From NCBI GenBank assembly GCA_023238725.1, contig CM041541.1, positions 13,719,544 to 13,783,543 of the forward strand: 64,000 nt of DNA, in the 5' to 3' direction. The translations under genes were made by a program, and so were the position numbers. Each line of letters opens with the position of its first letter. The first letter of the stretch is position 1. A model generated the notes under the pieces. The model worked only from the letters and a program-made list of their open reading frames with translations. It had not been told where the DNA came from and did not search any database. Positions 9,524 through 19,805 of the stretch are shown here, one piece after another. Source of the DNA: Scortum barcoo. Lineage: Eukaryota; Chordata; Actinopteri; Centrarchiformes; Terapontidae.

Positions 9524-11332
9524 GTTTCCTAACATCCATTCATCCATCCATCTTCATCCGCTTGATCCAGGACCGGGTCATGGAGGCAGCAGTCTGAGCA
9601 GAGATGCCCAGACTTCCCTCACCCCAGACACTTCCTCCAGCTCTTCCGGGGGGACCCCGAGGCGTTCCCAGGCCAGCTGAGAGACATAGTCTCTCCAGCG
9701 TGTCCTGGGTCTTCCCGGGGCCTCCTCCCGGTGGGACATGCCTGGAACACATCCCTAGGGAGGCGTCCAGGGGGCATCCAAAACAGATGATCCCCAAGCC
9801 CAAGCCAACTCAGCTGACTCCTTCTCGATGTGAAGGAGCAGCGGCTCTCTACTCCGAGCTCCTCCCGAGTGAACGAGAGCTTCTCACCCTATCTCTAAGG
9901 GAGCGCCCAGCCACCCTGCGGAGGAAACTGATGTCGGCTGATTGTATCCGAAATCTTGTCCTTTCGGTCATTACCCAAAGTTCATGACCAAAGGTGAGGG
10001 TGGGAGACTTACTGCAGTAAATCGAGAGCTTCGCCTTTCGACTCAGCTCCTTCTTCACCACGACGGTCCGGTACACCGACCGCATAACTGCGGACGCTGC
10101 ACCAATCCATTGCAGTCAATCTCACGCTTCATCTTTCCCTCACTCGTGAACAAGACCCGAGATACTTGAACTCCTCCACTTGAAGGCAGGACCTCTCCAC
10201 CCACCCGAAGAGGGCACGCCACCCTTTTCCGGTCGAGAACCATGGCCTCAGATTTGGAGGTGCTGATTCTCATCCCAGCCGCTTCACACTCGGCTGCAAA
10301 CCGCTCCAGTACATGCTGAAGGTCCTGGCTTGATGAAGCCAACAGGACAACATCACCTTAACAAAGGCCCCCGGACCCCATACTCACAGAATACCACGAG
10401 GGACATGGTCGAATGCCTTCTCCAGATCCACAAAGCACATATCCCCAGCCTCCCTCTGGAATCTGTGAGAAGCTCTTCCGGAGGTGGGAGTTGAAGACCT
10501 CCCTGACCAGAGGGCTCAGCCAGACGACATTCCCAACAGACCCTCACAATACGTTTGGGTCTGCCAGGTCTGTCCAACTTCCTCCTCTGCCAGCAGCAGA
10601 TCCAACTCACCACCAGGTGGTGATTCGGTTGACAGCTCAGCCCCTCTCTTTACCCGAGTGTCCAAGACATACGGCCGGAGATCAGATGAAAAACAACAAC
10701 AAAGTTGATCATCAACCTCCGGCCTAGGGTGTCCTGGTGCCACGTGCACTGATGGACACCCTTATGCTCGAACATGGTATCACTGTTGTTGCCCACGTGA
10801 GCGTTGAAGTCCCCCAGTAGAACAATGGAGTCCCCAGTCGGAGCACTATCAAGTACCCCTCCCAGGGACTCCAAGAAGGCCGGGTACTCTGTACTGCTGT
10901 TCGGCCCGTAGGCACAAACAACAGCAAGAGACCTATCCCTCAACCCAAAGGCGCAGGGAAGCAACCCTCTCGTTCACCGGGGTGAACTCCAACACATGGC
11001 GGCTGAGCTGGGGAGCTATAAGCAAGCCACACACCAGCTCGCCATCGCTCACCCTGGGCAACTCCAGAGTAGTGGAGGGTCCAAGCCCCTCTCAAGAAGC
11101 TGGGTTCCAGAGCCCAAGCGATGCGTGGAGGTGAGCCCGACTATCTCTAGCCAGTACCTCTCAACCTCCCTGCACGAGCTCAGGCTCCTTCCCCCCCCAG
11201 CGAGGAGGCATTCCATGTCCCTATATGGCCAGAGTTTGGACCTTCCTGCATGGGTGGTGAGCCTACTGGAAGGTGGACCCACGGCTCCATTTATTTCGGG
11301 CTGAGCCCGGCTGGGTCCCAGTTTCCTAACAT
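9524..11332 (-). mobile_element. Rex3/RTE-like LINE, copy 2, with 12-bp target duplication
   Basis: Element at 9536-11320 flanked by GTTTCCTAACAT (9524-9535 and 11321-11332). The orthologous empty site is seen in NLR-B at about 30420-30440. The 3' end on the minus strand is a GGATGGATGGATGAATG tail, the GATG-type repeat described for Rex3. Parts seen: endonuclease (LLGDFNAHVGN near 10800), RT C-terminus (LASSSQDLQHVLERFAAECEAAGMR cut short here, near 10340-10260), SFLRRVAGRSLRDRVR at about 9930, and the C-terminal domain at 9803-9540. A deletion near 10360 removes most of the RT palm and cuts the catalytic A-D-D at its first Asp. Non-autonomous. Confidence 0.9.
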
Positions 11333-13019
11333 ATATATGTATATAAATGTACCTGTTTGTGTCTTCTGGTTGCTGAGTCTTAGAAATTGTCTTTCATGTG
11401 TGAGTAGAGAAGAATTATCTTAATTCTATTTCTTGTTTTCTTTGTCACACATTGATGGTTGCCGAGTGTGATAGTTAGAAAACCTTGTTGGCTGTAGTGT
11501 TTCAAAAAGACAATGGATTTCATAAACTCTGCTCCCATTGACAGGCCACAGATATTTGTTTGAGATGGTTTGATCAATGTGGAAGCTGCTTAAAAGACAC
11601 TAAATTTGCCACCTGCAAGCTTTGTCTCAAGGACACTCCTCATGGAGGAACGTGATCGAACATTTCAACACCACAAATGTCATCAGACAGTTGAAGGTGC
11701 TGGCTAGCTTTGAAAACTTGTTATATTCCTCCATGTGATGAAAGCAGACGGAGAGACGGACTATTTAGCAACTCAATCAACACTCACTCAGCTGCTGCAG
11801 CAGAACGAGGCTCCGACTTTTTTACTCCACGTGAGGAAATAAAATACTCTGTTCACACAATCCAGCTGAAATTCATGAACGTTTTTTAAGTGATTGAAGA
11901 TTTGATCATCACTAAAGTGTTAGTTTGTAAGAGAGCCAATAAAAACAAAGGAAATTATCAAAGTCGCCATGTTGATATTTAAAGTGTGTTGACTGATTCA
12001 TGACATCAACTCATCCATTGAGTAAGATGAAAGAAAACTTTCCACCGTAACAGTTGCAGGTAGCTGGCGGTGAAGCTTTGAGTAAACTGGATTATTTTTC
12101 TCCAGGCTGTAACTAGCTAACATGAACTAGTGTGCTCACTTATAGTTGACTAATGTCTGTAAACTGCCCACCACAGAAACAGACAAAGTGATCGGAGATC
12201 AGAGCGACCGATAACGGTGATCGACCCCAAAATGAATCACTAAACACATCTTCAGTCTCCTGCTTCTCACTGAACTTGGGTCTTCACTGCTTTCTTATAA
12301 AATGAGGCTAAAACAGCAGAGAACAGTTCATCACATCAGACCAGCTGGGAGGCAGCGCAGGCCTTCAGGTTAGAGAGGGACGCTTAAAGGTCACCAGGCC
12401 AACTGCTGAACTGTGAGCTGAACAGAAATGTGAGACTAAAACTCGACTCTCCTCAGTGTACACTGCTAAAGAACAGCTGAACGAAGCCCCTCCAGTGGAG
12501 CTGCTCAGTGTCTGCTTGGTTCACACTGGTTGTTCTGGGCAGCTCCCACTGAGACGCTGCTGAACAACAACACTGCTGCTCAGAGAGGTTAAATATGAAC
12601 CCATAAAGCTTTAAAAACTGGAGATCTCACAGCAGAGTCTGATACAAACACACTGGTTAGTCTTTCTTCTCTGTGTTAAATCCTCACCTCCTCTTCTTCT
12701 TCTTCTTCTCCTCCTTTGCGGACACACTGCTGGGTTCTGCTGTTTCCAGCTTCCTCCTGATAGAAACACATAAAAACAGGATCTAATCTGCACCCAGAAC
12801 ACAGTGAAACAACAAACTCTTCTCTCATGTTGGAGAAAACAAAGTGAGCTGACGTCTGATCGTCAACACTCGCAGATCTGAGTTCTTCCATCAGCATCAA
12901 TAAGAAACCAACTGTGTGTTTCCTCAGACTCTCTGTGATGCTTCATTCTGAGTTTTACAGCAGCTGATCACAGTCCAGCTGTTCTCACTGACAAGTTTCT
13001 ATTTCTGCTGTCACATGAC

Positions 13020-13115
13020 TGAAGACTGCTGATACTGCTGATACTGCTGATACTGCTTATACTGGTTTATACTGGTTATACTGCTTATATTGGTTATACT
13101 GGTTATACTGGGCAG
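13020..13115. repeat. Minisatellite of AGTATAACC/AGTATCAGC-type units (NLR intron)
   Basis: Imperfect 9-10-bp repeats (GATACTGCT / TATACTGGT on the plus strand). The same intronic array recurs on the other strand at 29018-29060 (NLR-B), 46916-47010 (NLR-C) and 59258-59330 (NLR-D), with a different copy number each time. It marks the same intron in all four genes. Confidence 0.7.
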
Positions 13116-14654
13116 CTTTCACATGTGAGAATATAAATGTATGTGAAGAAGAAAATAAACAAACAGCTTTAATAAAACTTCTCTGGATAAATAACAGTTA
13201 AAACATGAATCAGTAATATTTGATCTGATTAACAGCTGACCTCTTTGCAGCAGAGCGTTGTTGTTCTTTAAAATTCATGAGACGACCATTTGACCGGTCA
13301 CTCTTGAGGGACACACAGCTGGGCTCAGGTCCAGGTCCAGCAGAGGCTGGTCTCCCAGTGATCCTGTTAGACAGAGAGGAAGACCACCAGCGATGGAAAT
13401 TTACTTTTTAGTCTTCAGCCACAGAAGCTGCTGGAGAAACGAGCAGCTCTCAACAAGAAAAGGATCAACACACCAAAGTTCAATAAAAGGTGAAGCTGAA
13501 TGATTTCAGTCTGTGTATCATGGCTTCATTTCTCTCTAAAAACTGGACCAAACCAGGACTAAACCTGCTGGTTTCTGAGCAGGTTGGGCTGTTATTGACA
13601 GATAACAAACTTCAGTGTGGGTCCATCAGCAGCGACACTGTTGGTCTGTATTCTAACGTTTACATCAGCAGACTCAGCTCAAATATCCTGACTGTTATTG
13701 ACAGACTTTGGTAGGTGAAGCATTTTAATACAAAGTTCAAACAAGAAGTTTCAGACTAAAAACACTTGAACTTTGGAAGATCCTCACTTGATTTGTGTAA
13801 CTCAGACTGCTGAAGCCTCATATTATCCTCAGCTCAACTTTACAAGGGGTTTTTACACAGAAGCAGGACTATGGATTTTGTCCTCCATCACTTCCATTGA
13901 AACCACATTAGGAAGAGATCTCTTCAGGGCCTGTGTGCACAGGAGGAACAATTACAGCCACCAACAACTACTACTAAATACTTACTGCCTGTCAGAGGAA
14001 GGTTGGTCTTTGAAATCAATGAGGTAGTCTTTTGACTGGTCAGTCTTTAAGGACACACAACTGGGCTCAGGTTCAGGTTCAGGTTCAGGTTCAGGTCTAG
14101 GTTCAGGTTTAGGTTTAGGTTTAGGTCCAGGTCCAGGTCCAGGTCCAGGTTCAGGTCCAGGACAGTCTGGTCTCGGCTGCTCTGGCCTTCAACACAACAC
14201 ACACAGAGCTTTGAGTGTGAATAATGATGGTGGAGTGATTTGAGTGGTGGACAGTTGGAGATCCTCATCTCACCTCTGAGCTTTGGTCTGGCTGTCATGT
14301 TCCCCACACAGACTGGTTTTAGAGGGAGGGACTCTCTCCTCTCTGTCCTCACACTGATCCATGCTGCTCAACTCACATCCACATCAGCTCACACACACTT
14401 TCATCTGGAGACGAAACACAAATCATTCATCTGCACATCAACTGAAATCCTCCTTTCCATCATTTCTCCTGTAAAAAGATCAGCTGCTCCTCCAGTGATT
14501 GGCTCATATTTTCTCTTTCATATCAGGCTCAGCTGAATGCCGTCAGAGGAAGCTGCCATCAGCTGCTCTACTTCTACTATCAGTCCACTAGATGGCGTCA
14601 TGAAGCTGCAGTGAAGTGAAGAGCGGCATGGAGGAAACACAATCATACTTATCA

Positions 14655-15985
14655 GATCGGTCTCAGTTTGTCCATATTAATAATGAATCCTCTTGTGCAT
14701 ACTAAAGTCTGTCATGGAGTTCCACAAGGTTCAGTGTGCTAGGTCCAATTCTGTTTATTTTGTATATGCTGCCTTGCCTTGGCAATATCATCAGGAGGCA
14801 CTCCATAGATTTCCATTGTTATGCTGATGACACCCAATTATATTTATCAATGGAGCCAGACAAAACTGATCAGCTCCTGAAACTCCAGGCCTGCCTTAAA
14901 GATATAAAGGCTTGGATGACCAGAAATTTCCTGCTTGTTGAACTCAGATAAAACTGAAGTGATCCTATTAGGTCCGAAACACCTGAGGAACACGCTTTCT
15001 CCTAAGATAGCCTTGCTGGATGGCATTAACTGGGCCTCCAGCACCACTGTAAGGAACCTCTGGGTGTTTTATTTGATCAGGATATGTCCTTTCGACACCC
15101 ATATTAAGCATATTTCAAGGTCTGCTTTTTACCATTTCAAGGTCTGCCTTTTTACCACCTGCGCAACATCGCAAAAATTCGGCAGGCACTTTTTGTCCCA
15201 AAGCGATGCTGAAAAATTAGTCCATGCATTTGTCTCTTCCAGGCTGGATTACTGTAATTCACTTTTATCAGGCTGCCCAAACAAGTCGTTAAAGACTCTA
15301 CAGCTGGTCCAGAATGCCGCTGCTCGGGTGCTGACTAAGAACCAGGAAAAGAGACCATATTACTCCAGTATTGGCTTCTCTGCATTGGCTCCCTGTAAAA
15401 TTTAGAGTGGATTTTAAAATCCTCCTCCTCACATATAAGGCTCTACATGGTCTGGCACCATCATATCTTAATGAATTGATAACTCCTTATCAACCGACTA
15501 GAGCGCTGCGCTCCCAAAACGCAGGCTTACTTGTAGTTCCCAGGGTTTCCAGAAGTAGTCTAGGGGGCAGAGCCTTCAGCTATCAGGCCCCTGTTCTCTG
15601 GAACCAGCTCCCAGTCTGGGTCCGAGAGGCAGACACAGTGTCAGTGTTTAAGAATAGACTTAAAACCTTCCTTTTTGATAAAGCTTATAGTTAGGGTGGG
15701 CACAGGCTCGCCCTTAGTTATGCTGCTATAGGCTTAGACTGCCGGGGGGCTCCCATCCCATGCATCGGGCACCTCTCTCTCTTCCTCTGTCTCTGCTTCC
15801 TCTTTCTCTGCTTCCTCTTCCTCTGCTTCCTTTACTCATATTATGGTAGTAGTGCAAACTGGAGTCACCTTATAAACTGGTTAAAGTGGCTAAACTGGTT
15901 AAAGTAGTTAAATTGGCTAAAGTGTCATAATATGATTGATGAAAGCGGTTAATGTGAATACTCTTATGTCCTGTAAAGTGCTAAA
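14655..15985 (+). mobile_element. L2-like LINE, 5'-truncated, RT C-terminal half
   Basis: Begins within the RT domain (VLGPILFILYMLP), followed by FHCYADDTQLYLSMEP with the catalytic Y-A-D-D. Then come LVHAFVSSRLDYCNSLLSGC, LQLVQNAAARVLT, LTYKALHGLAPSYL and LWNQLPVWVREADTV, ending KTFLFDKAYS at 15694. The three consecutive frames (14736-14951, 14935-15405, 15371-15694) differ, so there are two frameshifts. The 3' UTR includes the GGTTAAAGT variable array (15875-15930) and ends TAAATAAATAAATTTGAAT near 15985, followed by a GT run. Confidence 0.85.
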
Positions 15986-16194
15986 TAAATAAATTTGAAT
16001 GTTACGTGTGTGTGTGTGTGTGTCAAACTGAACAAGATTGGATTTTAACTCTTTAATTATTTTACTCGGACACCTTACATTTATTCCCTTGTGATTTGTT
16101 CCCAAACAAAATTCAACTCTGCTTGTTCTACACCCAGAAGAAAATGTAATCCAGCCATCATGATGTTTTGGGCTGAGCTCAGACTAACTACTGG

Positions 16195-16480
16195 CCTCAT
16201 TGTGATCTAGTCTCCATGCTGCACTCTAGACCAGCAGGTTGTGGTCCAGATGATCTGATGTTGTCTACCAGTTAAAGTTCACATTTTCTTCTGAGGTTCA
16301 GCTGCTGGCCTGTTTTGTGAAGAAGGAGGGGACAGAGAGTTGTGATGATCTGTGTCAGAGGGAGGATGAGGAGGTGTTGTGAAGAGCAGAGGAGGGAGAG
16401 AAGGTCGAGATCACACTGGCACTTCCTGAGGAGGATGAAGCAGGAGGAGCTGGCTGACTGTCTGCAGAGCAGTAAGAGGA
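16195..16480 (+). pseudogene. Stray NLR exon-5 fragment with flanking intron
   Basis: Matches the acidic exon 5 of the NLR genes from its acceptor side (GTTCAGCTGCTGG, about 16298) to its donor (GCA|GTAAGAGG at 16472). An internal stretch is missing or degenerate and there is an early TGA. Preceding bases (16195-16290) resemble the intron before exon 5 in NLR-B. It carries the same extra base (CTGGCACTTCC) that breaks NLR-B exon 5, so it derives from a B-like copy. Confidence 0.65.
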
Positions 16481-16724
16481 TTTGAACAGATTTAACATGA
16501 TGGAAAGAGGAAATGGAGGCAACATGGGAGAAGTTTTCATTTAAAACTCCTGTTAATATGATGCACACATGAATCACATCTATGAATTCTTCTGGGCTGA
16601 AAACACAAACTGTTAAAAACATCTAGAGATCACAGAGAAGGAAAATAAATACCACTTGATGTCTGGTTTACATTTACAGATTGTGTAGCATCAACTTAAT
16701 AATTAATAATTCTTTGTTCATTTC

Positions 16725-17338
16725 TGGTCGATGTCATTTATTTTATTTTATTACATTTATTTTATTTTATTACATTATTGGTGTGGGGATTGTTCAGCCA
16801 GAGTGTCGCTAGTTGGGTGAATTGTGCGACGATCGATTGGTGATGCCTCGGGGCTCCAGCAGAGGGAATCGCGCTCCTCTCCCTCCTGTGTGAGTGAGTG
16901 GAAGCGAGAGCTGCGTGTGGCGTATTTTTCATGCTTTCCCCTCGCTATTCTCCCTAATTGAAGGTAATTACCATACAAAGCACTGTAAAGTTAGCGACAC
17001 ATGTTGTTAATAATTACTGTTTAATTATTGTTGTTGTTGCGAGTGAAGTAACTTGAATTTTATACTTTTATGCTACAAACGAGTTAAGCTAACTCCGTCA
17101 CTGTGTGAGACTAAGCTAACTGCTGCTGTTGCCATGGTTTTGACTGCCGTTGCGCCGTTTTTACGCTTGTTTAATATGAACATAATTTACATTATTTACA
17201 TTGTTTAGAGACAGGTAAAATGTGATTTTTGTTGCACTGTGAATTATAACTCAATACAAGTGAGTGGAAGCGAGAGCTGCGTGTGGCGTATTTTTCATGC
17301 TTTCCCCTCGCTATTCTCCCTAATTGAAGGGCACAACA
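16725..17338 (+). repeat. Gypsy 5' LTR
   Basis: 614 bp starting TGGTCGATG and ending GGGCACAACA (TG...CA termini). It contains a 72-bp segment repeated exactly at 16893-16964 and 17259-17330. It differs from the 3' LTR by a longer TTTTATT run near the start, one 2-bp indel (about 16831) and C versus T six bases from the end. Confidence 0.9.
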
Positions 17339-17771
17339 TTTGGAGGCACCGCTGGGATGTTTCGACCTGAGGACCGTCCCTAATCAGCAAGAGAAATCCT
17401 CCCGTCGCTCATCCCTCCAAAACGACCCAGACATCAGAAAGGAACCCAGCAAAGCAGCAGATGTGATCTTCCGACAAATATTGGTGTCTTGTATCCTGAA
17501 GTGAGCAGAGTGACCACTAAGGAGCAGCGAAATCCAATTAGGTCTGATACATCCTCATTTTACTGCTTATGCTAACTCCCCTGATAAGATGGAATCTTAA
17601 TTAGAGAAGCTGCAACTGGAAATCAAAGGAACACTGTATAAACTGACTGTAGAGCAACTGATTAAAGTATGTAATGGACTTCAAATCTAGGACCCGGGAA
17701 AGAACATGTAACTGGTAAAACACGTGGCCAACTAAGTCTCACATGTCACAAAGTATCTCGGACGAGAAGAA

Positions 17772-19206
17772 TTGGCCGACCTAGAGGATGAAGGCATGTC
17801 TGACCTCCTTAATGTTCAGGATATTATAGATAGAATACAAATGGCCAAAGAACTGAGTGTGAGTGAAACTCCAGGTCAAGCTGAGGAACAGGAGAACCTC
17901 CAGAAGGAGGTAGCAGCACTAGGCTGTTATTACTGGAAAAGAGAAAAACTGATGAAAAATGCAGCATTAACGTCCCCCTGAGTTTTAGCACCCCAGTTAA
18001 GAATGTGGCTCCAGCACTCCCAACTGGCTCTATATGGCGCAAAGACTTTAAAATTTCTGGACAAATAGGAGAGCCTGGACAAAAAGATAGACTCACCTTT
18101 TCTAGTCTGGCTAGGCAAATTGAAAATGGACTCAGTAAAGGCTACCCAGAGTCAGAGATCACTGATGCAGTTGTTCACGCCATCACACCAGGTTTGCAAT
18201 TAAGGAGCTACCTTGAAGGAAAAGAAAACCTCACATTACCTGCGCTTAGGAGAATTCTCAGATCTCATTATCAGGAAAGAAGCGCCACAGAGTTGTATAA
18301 GCAACTCACCTCAGAGGTCCAAATTAGTAAAGAGACACCCAAAATTTCCTGATAAGAGCAATGAACCTGAGGCAGAAAATCTTGTTTGCCTCTCAGGAAG
18401 TTGAGTCGAGTCTAAAATATGACCCAGCGCTAGTCCAGAGTCTTTTCATGCATACTGTCCTGACGGGTCTGCAGAACGACAACATTAAAAGTGACTATGC
18501 AGCCGTACCTCCTGCAAACAAATACATCAGATGAGCTGTTGCTGGAGAAATTGAACATCGCATGCACCAAAAAAATGAAAAATGAAAAAGAGAGGCAAGA
18601 CAAAAAGAAACATTCAGCTCCACCACGAGTAACCAATGTAAATACTGTCCAGTCCAGTGAACAACTCGTGGAAAAGAAAAGCACCACCCATCAAAACACA
18701 GTCTCTCTACCTCCCAGTCTCCTCTCAGAAATTAAAGAAATACGTTCTGACATGGTGCTGCTGAAAGACCTGAGAGCTGAGGTTTCCCACATCAGAGAAA
18801 CTATTCAAAAGTCAACACCTGCACCCCCACAGTATCCTCCACTAAGCAGAGAGCCAGAAAGTTTGTCTGCCCCTTTTTCAGTGTTCATACCCCCGCAGCC
18901 ACCCTCTCTTAAGGCTGAACAAAATGGTATGCAATTTTACCAACAGCAACCACCAGCTATGGTGCAAGAGTACCAACCAGCGTTTGGAACCTGGACATGT
19001 GCGAGGAACAACACAGTTTCAACAGAGGTTCGCCCCACAGCGATACTACTCAGCACCACGCCCCACGCCCTAGGTGTTTTGCTTGTACTCAGGCAGGTGA
19101 GGAATACTGTCAGCACTGTTTCAGGTGTGGAAGTGGTGAGCATTTTCGAGCAGGCTGTAAAGAACAGAGACTGACAAAACCAGCCAGGGAGAGCCCTTTA
19201 AACTAA
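17772..19206 (+). pseudogene. Gypsy gag (frameshifted), CCHC zinc knuckle
   Basis: Capsid-like protein of the element, which would assemble the particle and bind RNA. Pieces: MADLEDEGMSDLLNVQDIID (17772), WRKDFKISGQIGEPGQKDRL with LTFSSLARQIENGL (18005-18352), YDPALVQSLFMHTVLTGLQ (18415-18470), and a Pro-rich section with SLLSEIKEIRSDMVLLKDL (18491-19000). The end is CFRCGSGEHFRAGC (about 19110-19150), a CX2CX4HX4C knuckle. The pieces lie in different frames, with breaks near 17980, 18350, 18500 and 19000. Confidence 0.85.
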
Positions 19207-19249
19207 AGGGGGTTGCCCACACGGGACATGGAGCAACCGGCAACATAGA

Positions 19250-19805
19250 TGGGTCCCACTGCTGTGCAAGTTGCAAAGAAGAGAGAGAAAGTAAGGAACT
19301 GAAATGTTGTTCTGTTTGTAAGGCAATACTGTACTGCTCAAAAGAATGCCAAGAGATTCACTGGCCTACACACAAAAGACATTGTAAGCCATGCACATGT
19401 TCAGGCATTAAGAAACAAAAAACACAGTTATGTGAGAAATCCAAGTGCAGAAAAATTAGTGACCCTGTGAACACGCCTACTGTAAGGGAGCTAGTAGGGA
19501 AGAAATGTATCATCAACTGTTTCCTGCACAAACAGAGAATCCAGGCACTCTGGGACACAGGCTCGCAAATTTGTGCTATAGATGAGGTCTGGAAAGAGAG
19601 CAACCTACCTGATGTGAAAGCTAAGGGATGTAGCAGAGCTGTTTGACCCACTTGACCCTTTGCAAATTGAAGCAGCCAATGGAACAGAAATGCCGTATGT
19701 TGGATGGCTTGAGGTGAGTTTTAAACTGACTGCTAATGATGAAGAACTGATAATACCCATGCTAGTGCTAAAAGGCAAGTCGGCAACCATGTCCTATCAT
19801 TGGCT
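19250..19805 (+). pseudogene. MYND-type zinc finger and aspartic protease of the Gypsy element
   Basis: An uninterrupted frame gives CASC, then CSVCKAILYCSKECQEIHW and PTHKRHC (about 19263-19386). This is C-X2-C...C-X2-C-X5-C-X3-C-X3-H-X3-H-X3-C with the H-W of MYND fingers. MYND domains bind proline-rich peptides in host transcription and signalling proteins. The same frame continues without break to LWDTGSQICAIDEVW, with the D-T-G-S of a retropepsin at 19554-19565. So the finger sits between the gag knuckle and the protease in one polypeptide segment. A frame break follows near 19630; protease sequence goes on as PLQIEAANGTEMPYVGWLEV to about 19800. Confidence 0.85.

Larger units (their letters stand above)
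9134..14640 (-). pseudogene. NLR-A: 5' half of an NLRC3-like gene, truncated at exon 4
   Basis: Minus-strand exons: exon 1 at 14362-14274 (89 nt, MDQCEDREERVPPSKTSLCG...), exon 2 at 14186-13986 (Pro-Gly/Pro-Glu repeats, then PSCVSLKTDQSKD), exon 3 at 13363-13241 (ITGRPASAGPGPEPSC...). All three are joined in the same phase by GT/AG sites, and a possible small exon at 12756-12688 keeps that phase. The N-terminal leader and low-complexity Pro-Gly spacer precede the death-fold-like and NACHT parts in this family. Sequence identity with NLR-B then continues to the acceptor of the 79-nt exon 4 and stops at about 9133, where the tRNA-like array begins. No NACHT, LRR or B30.2 exon follows. The promoter-like block lies at 26.1-26.25 kb, beyond a 10.7-kb composite insertion. 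Confidence 0.8.

Noticed and set aside
11380..11720. BED-finger/hAT-like reading (CKLCLKDTPHGG)
   Set aside because: Only a short Cys-pair fragment in a frame with stops; the sequence is shared with the NLR-B intron and no transposase body is visible.
12611..12900. Open frames with poly-Glu/poly-Arg in the NLR-A intron
   Set aside because: They arise from a TCTTCT run; only a 69-nt part (12756-12688) has exon-like borders and it is kept as a weak possibility within NLR-A.
14047..14352. Open frame rich in DLDLDL/NLNLNL on the minus strand
   Set aside because: It is the Pro-Gly repeat exon read in the wrong frame and across an intron; the same false frame appears at 28.57, 45.76 and 58.93 kb.
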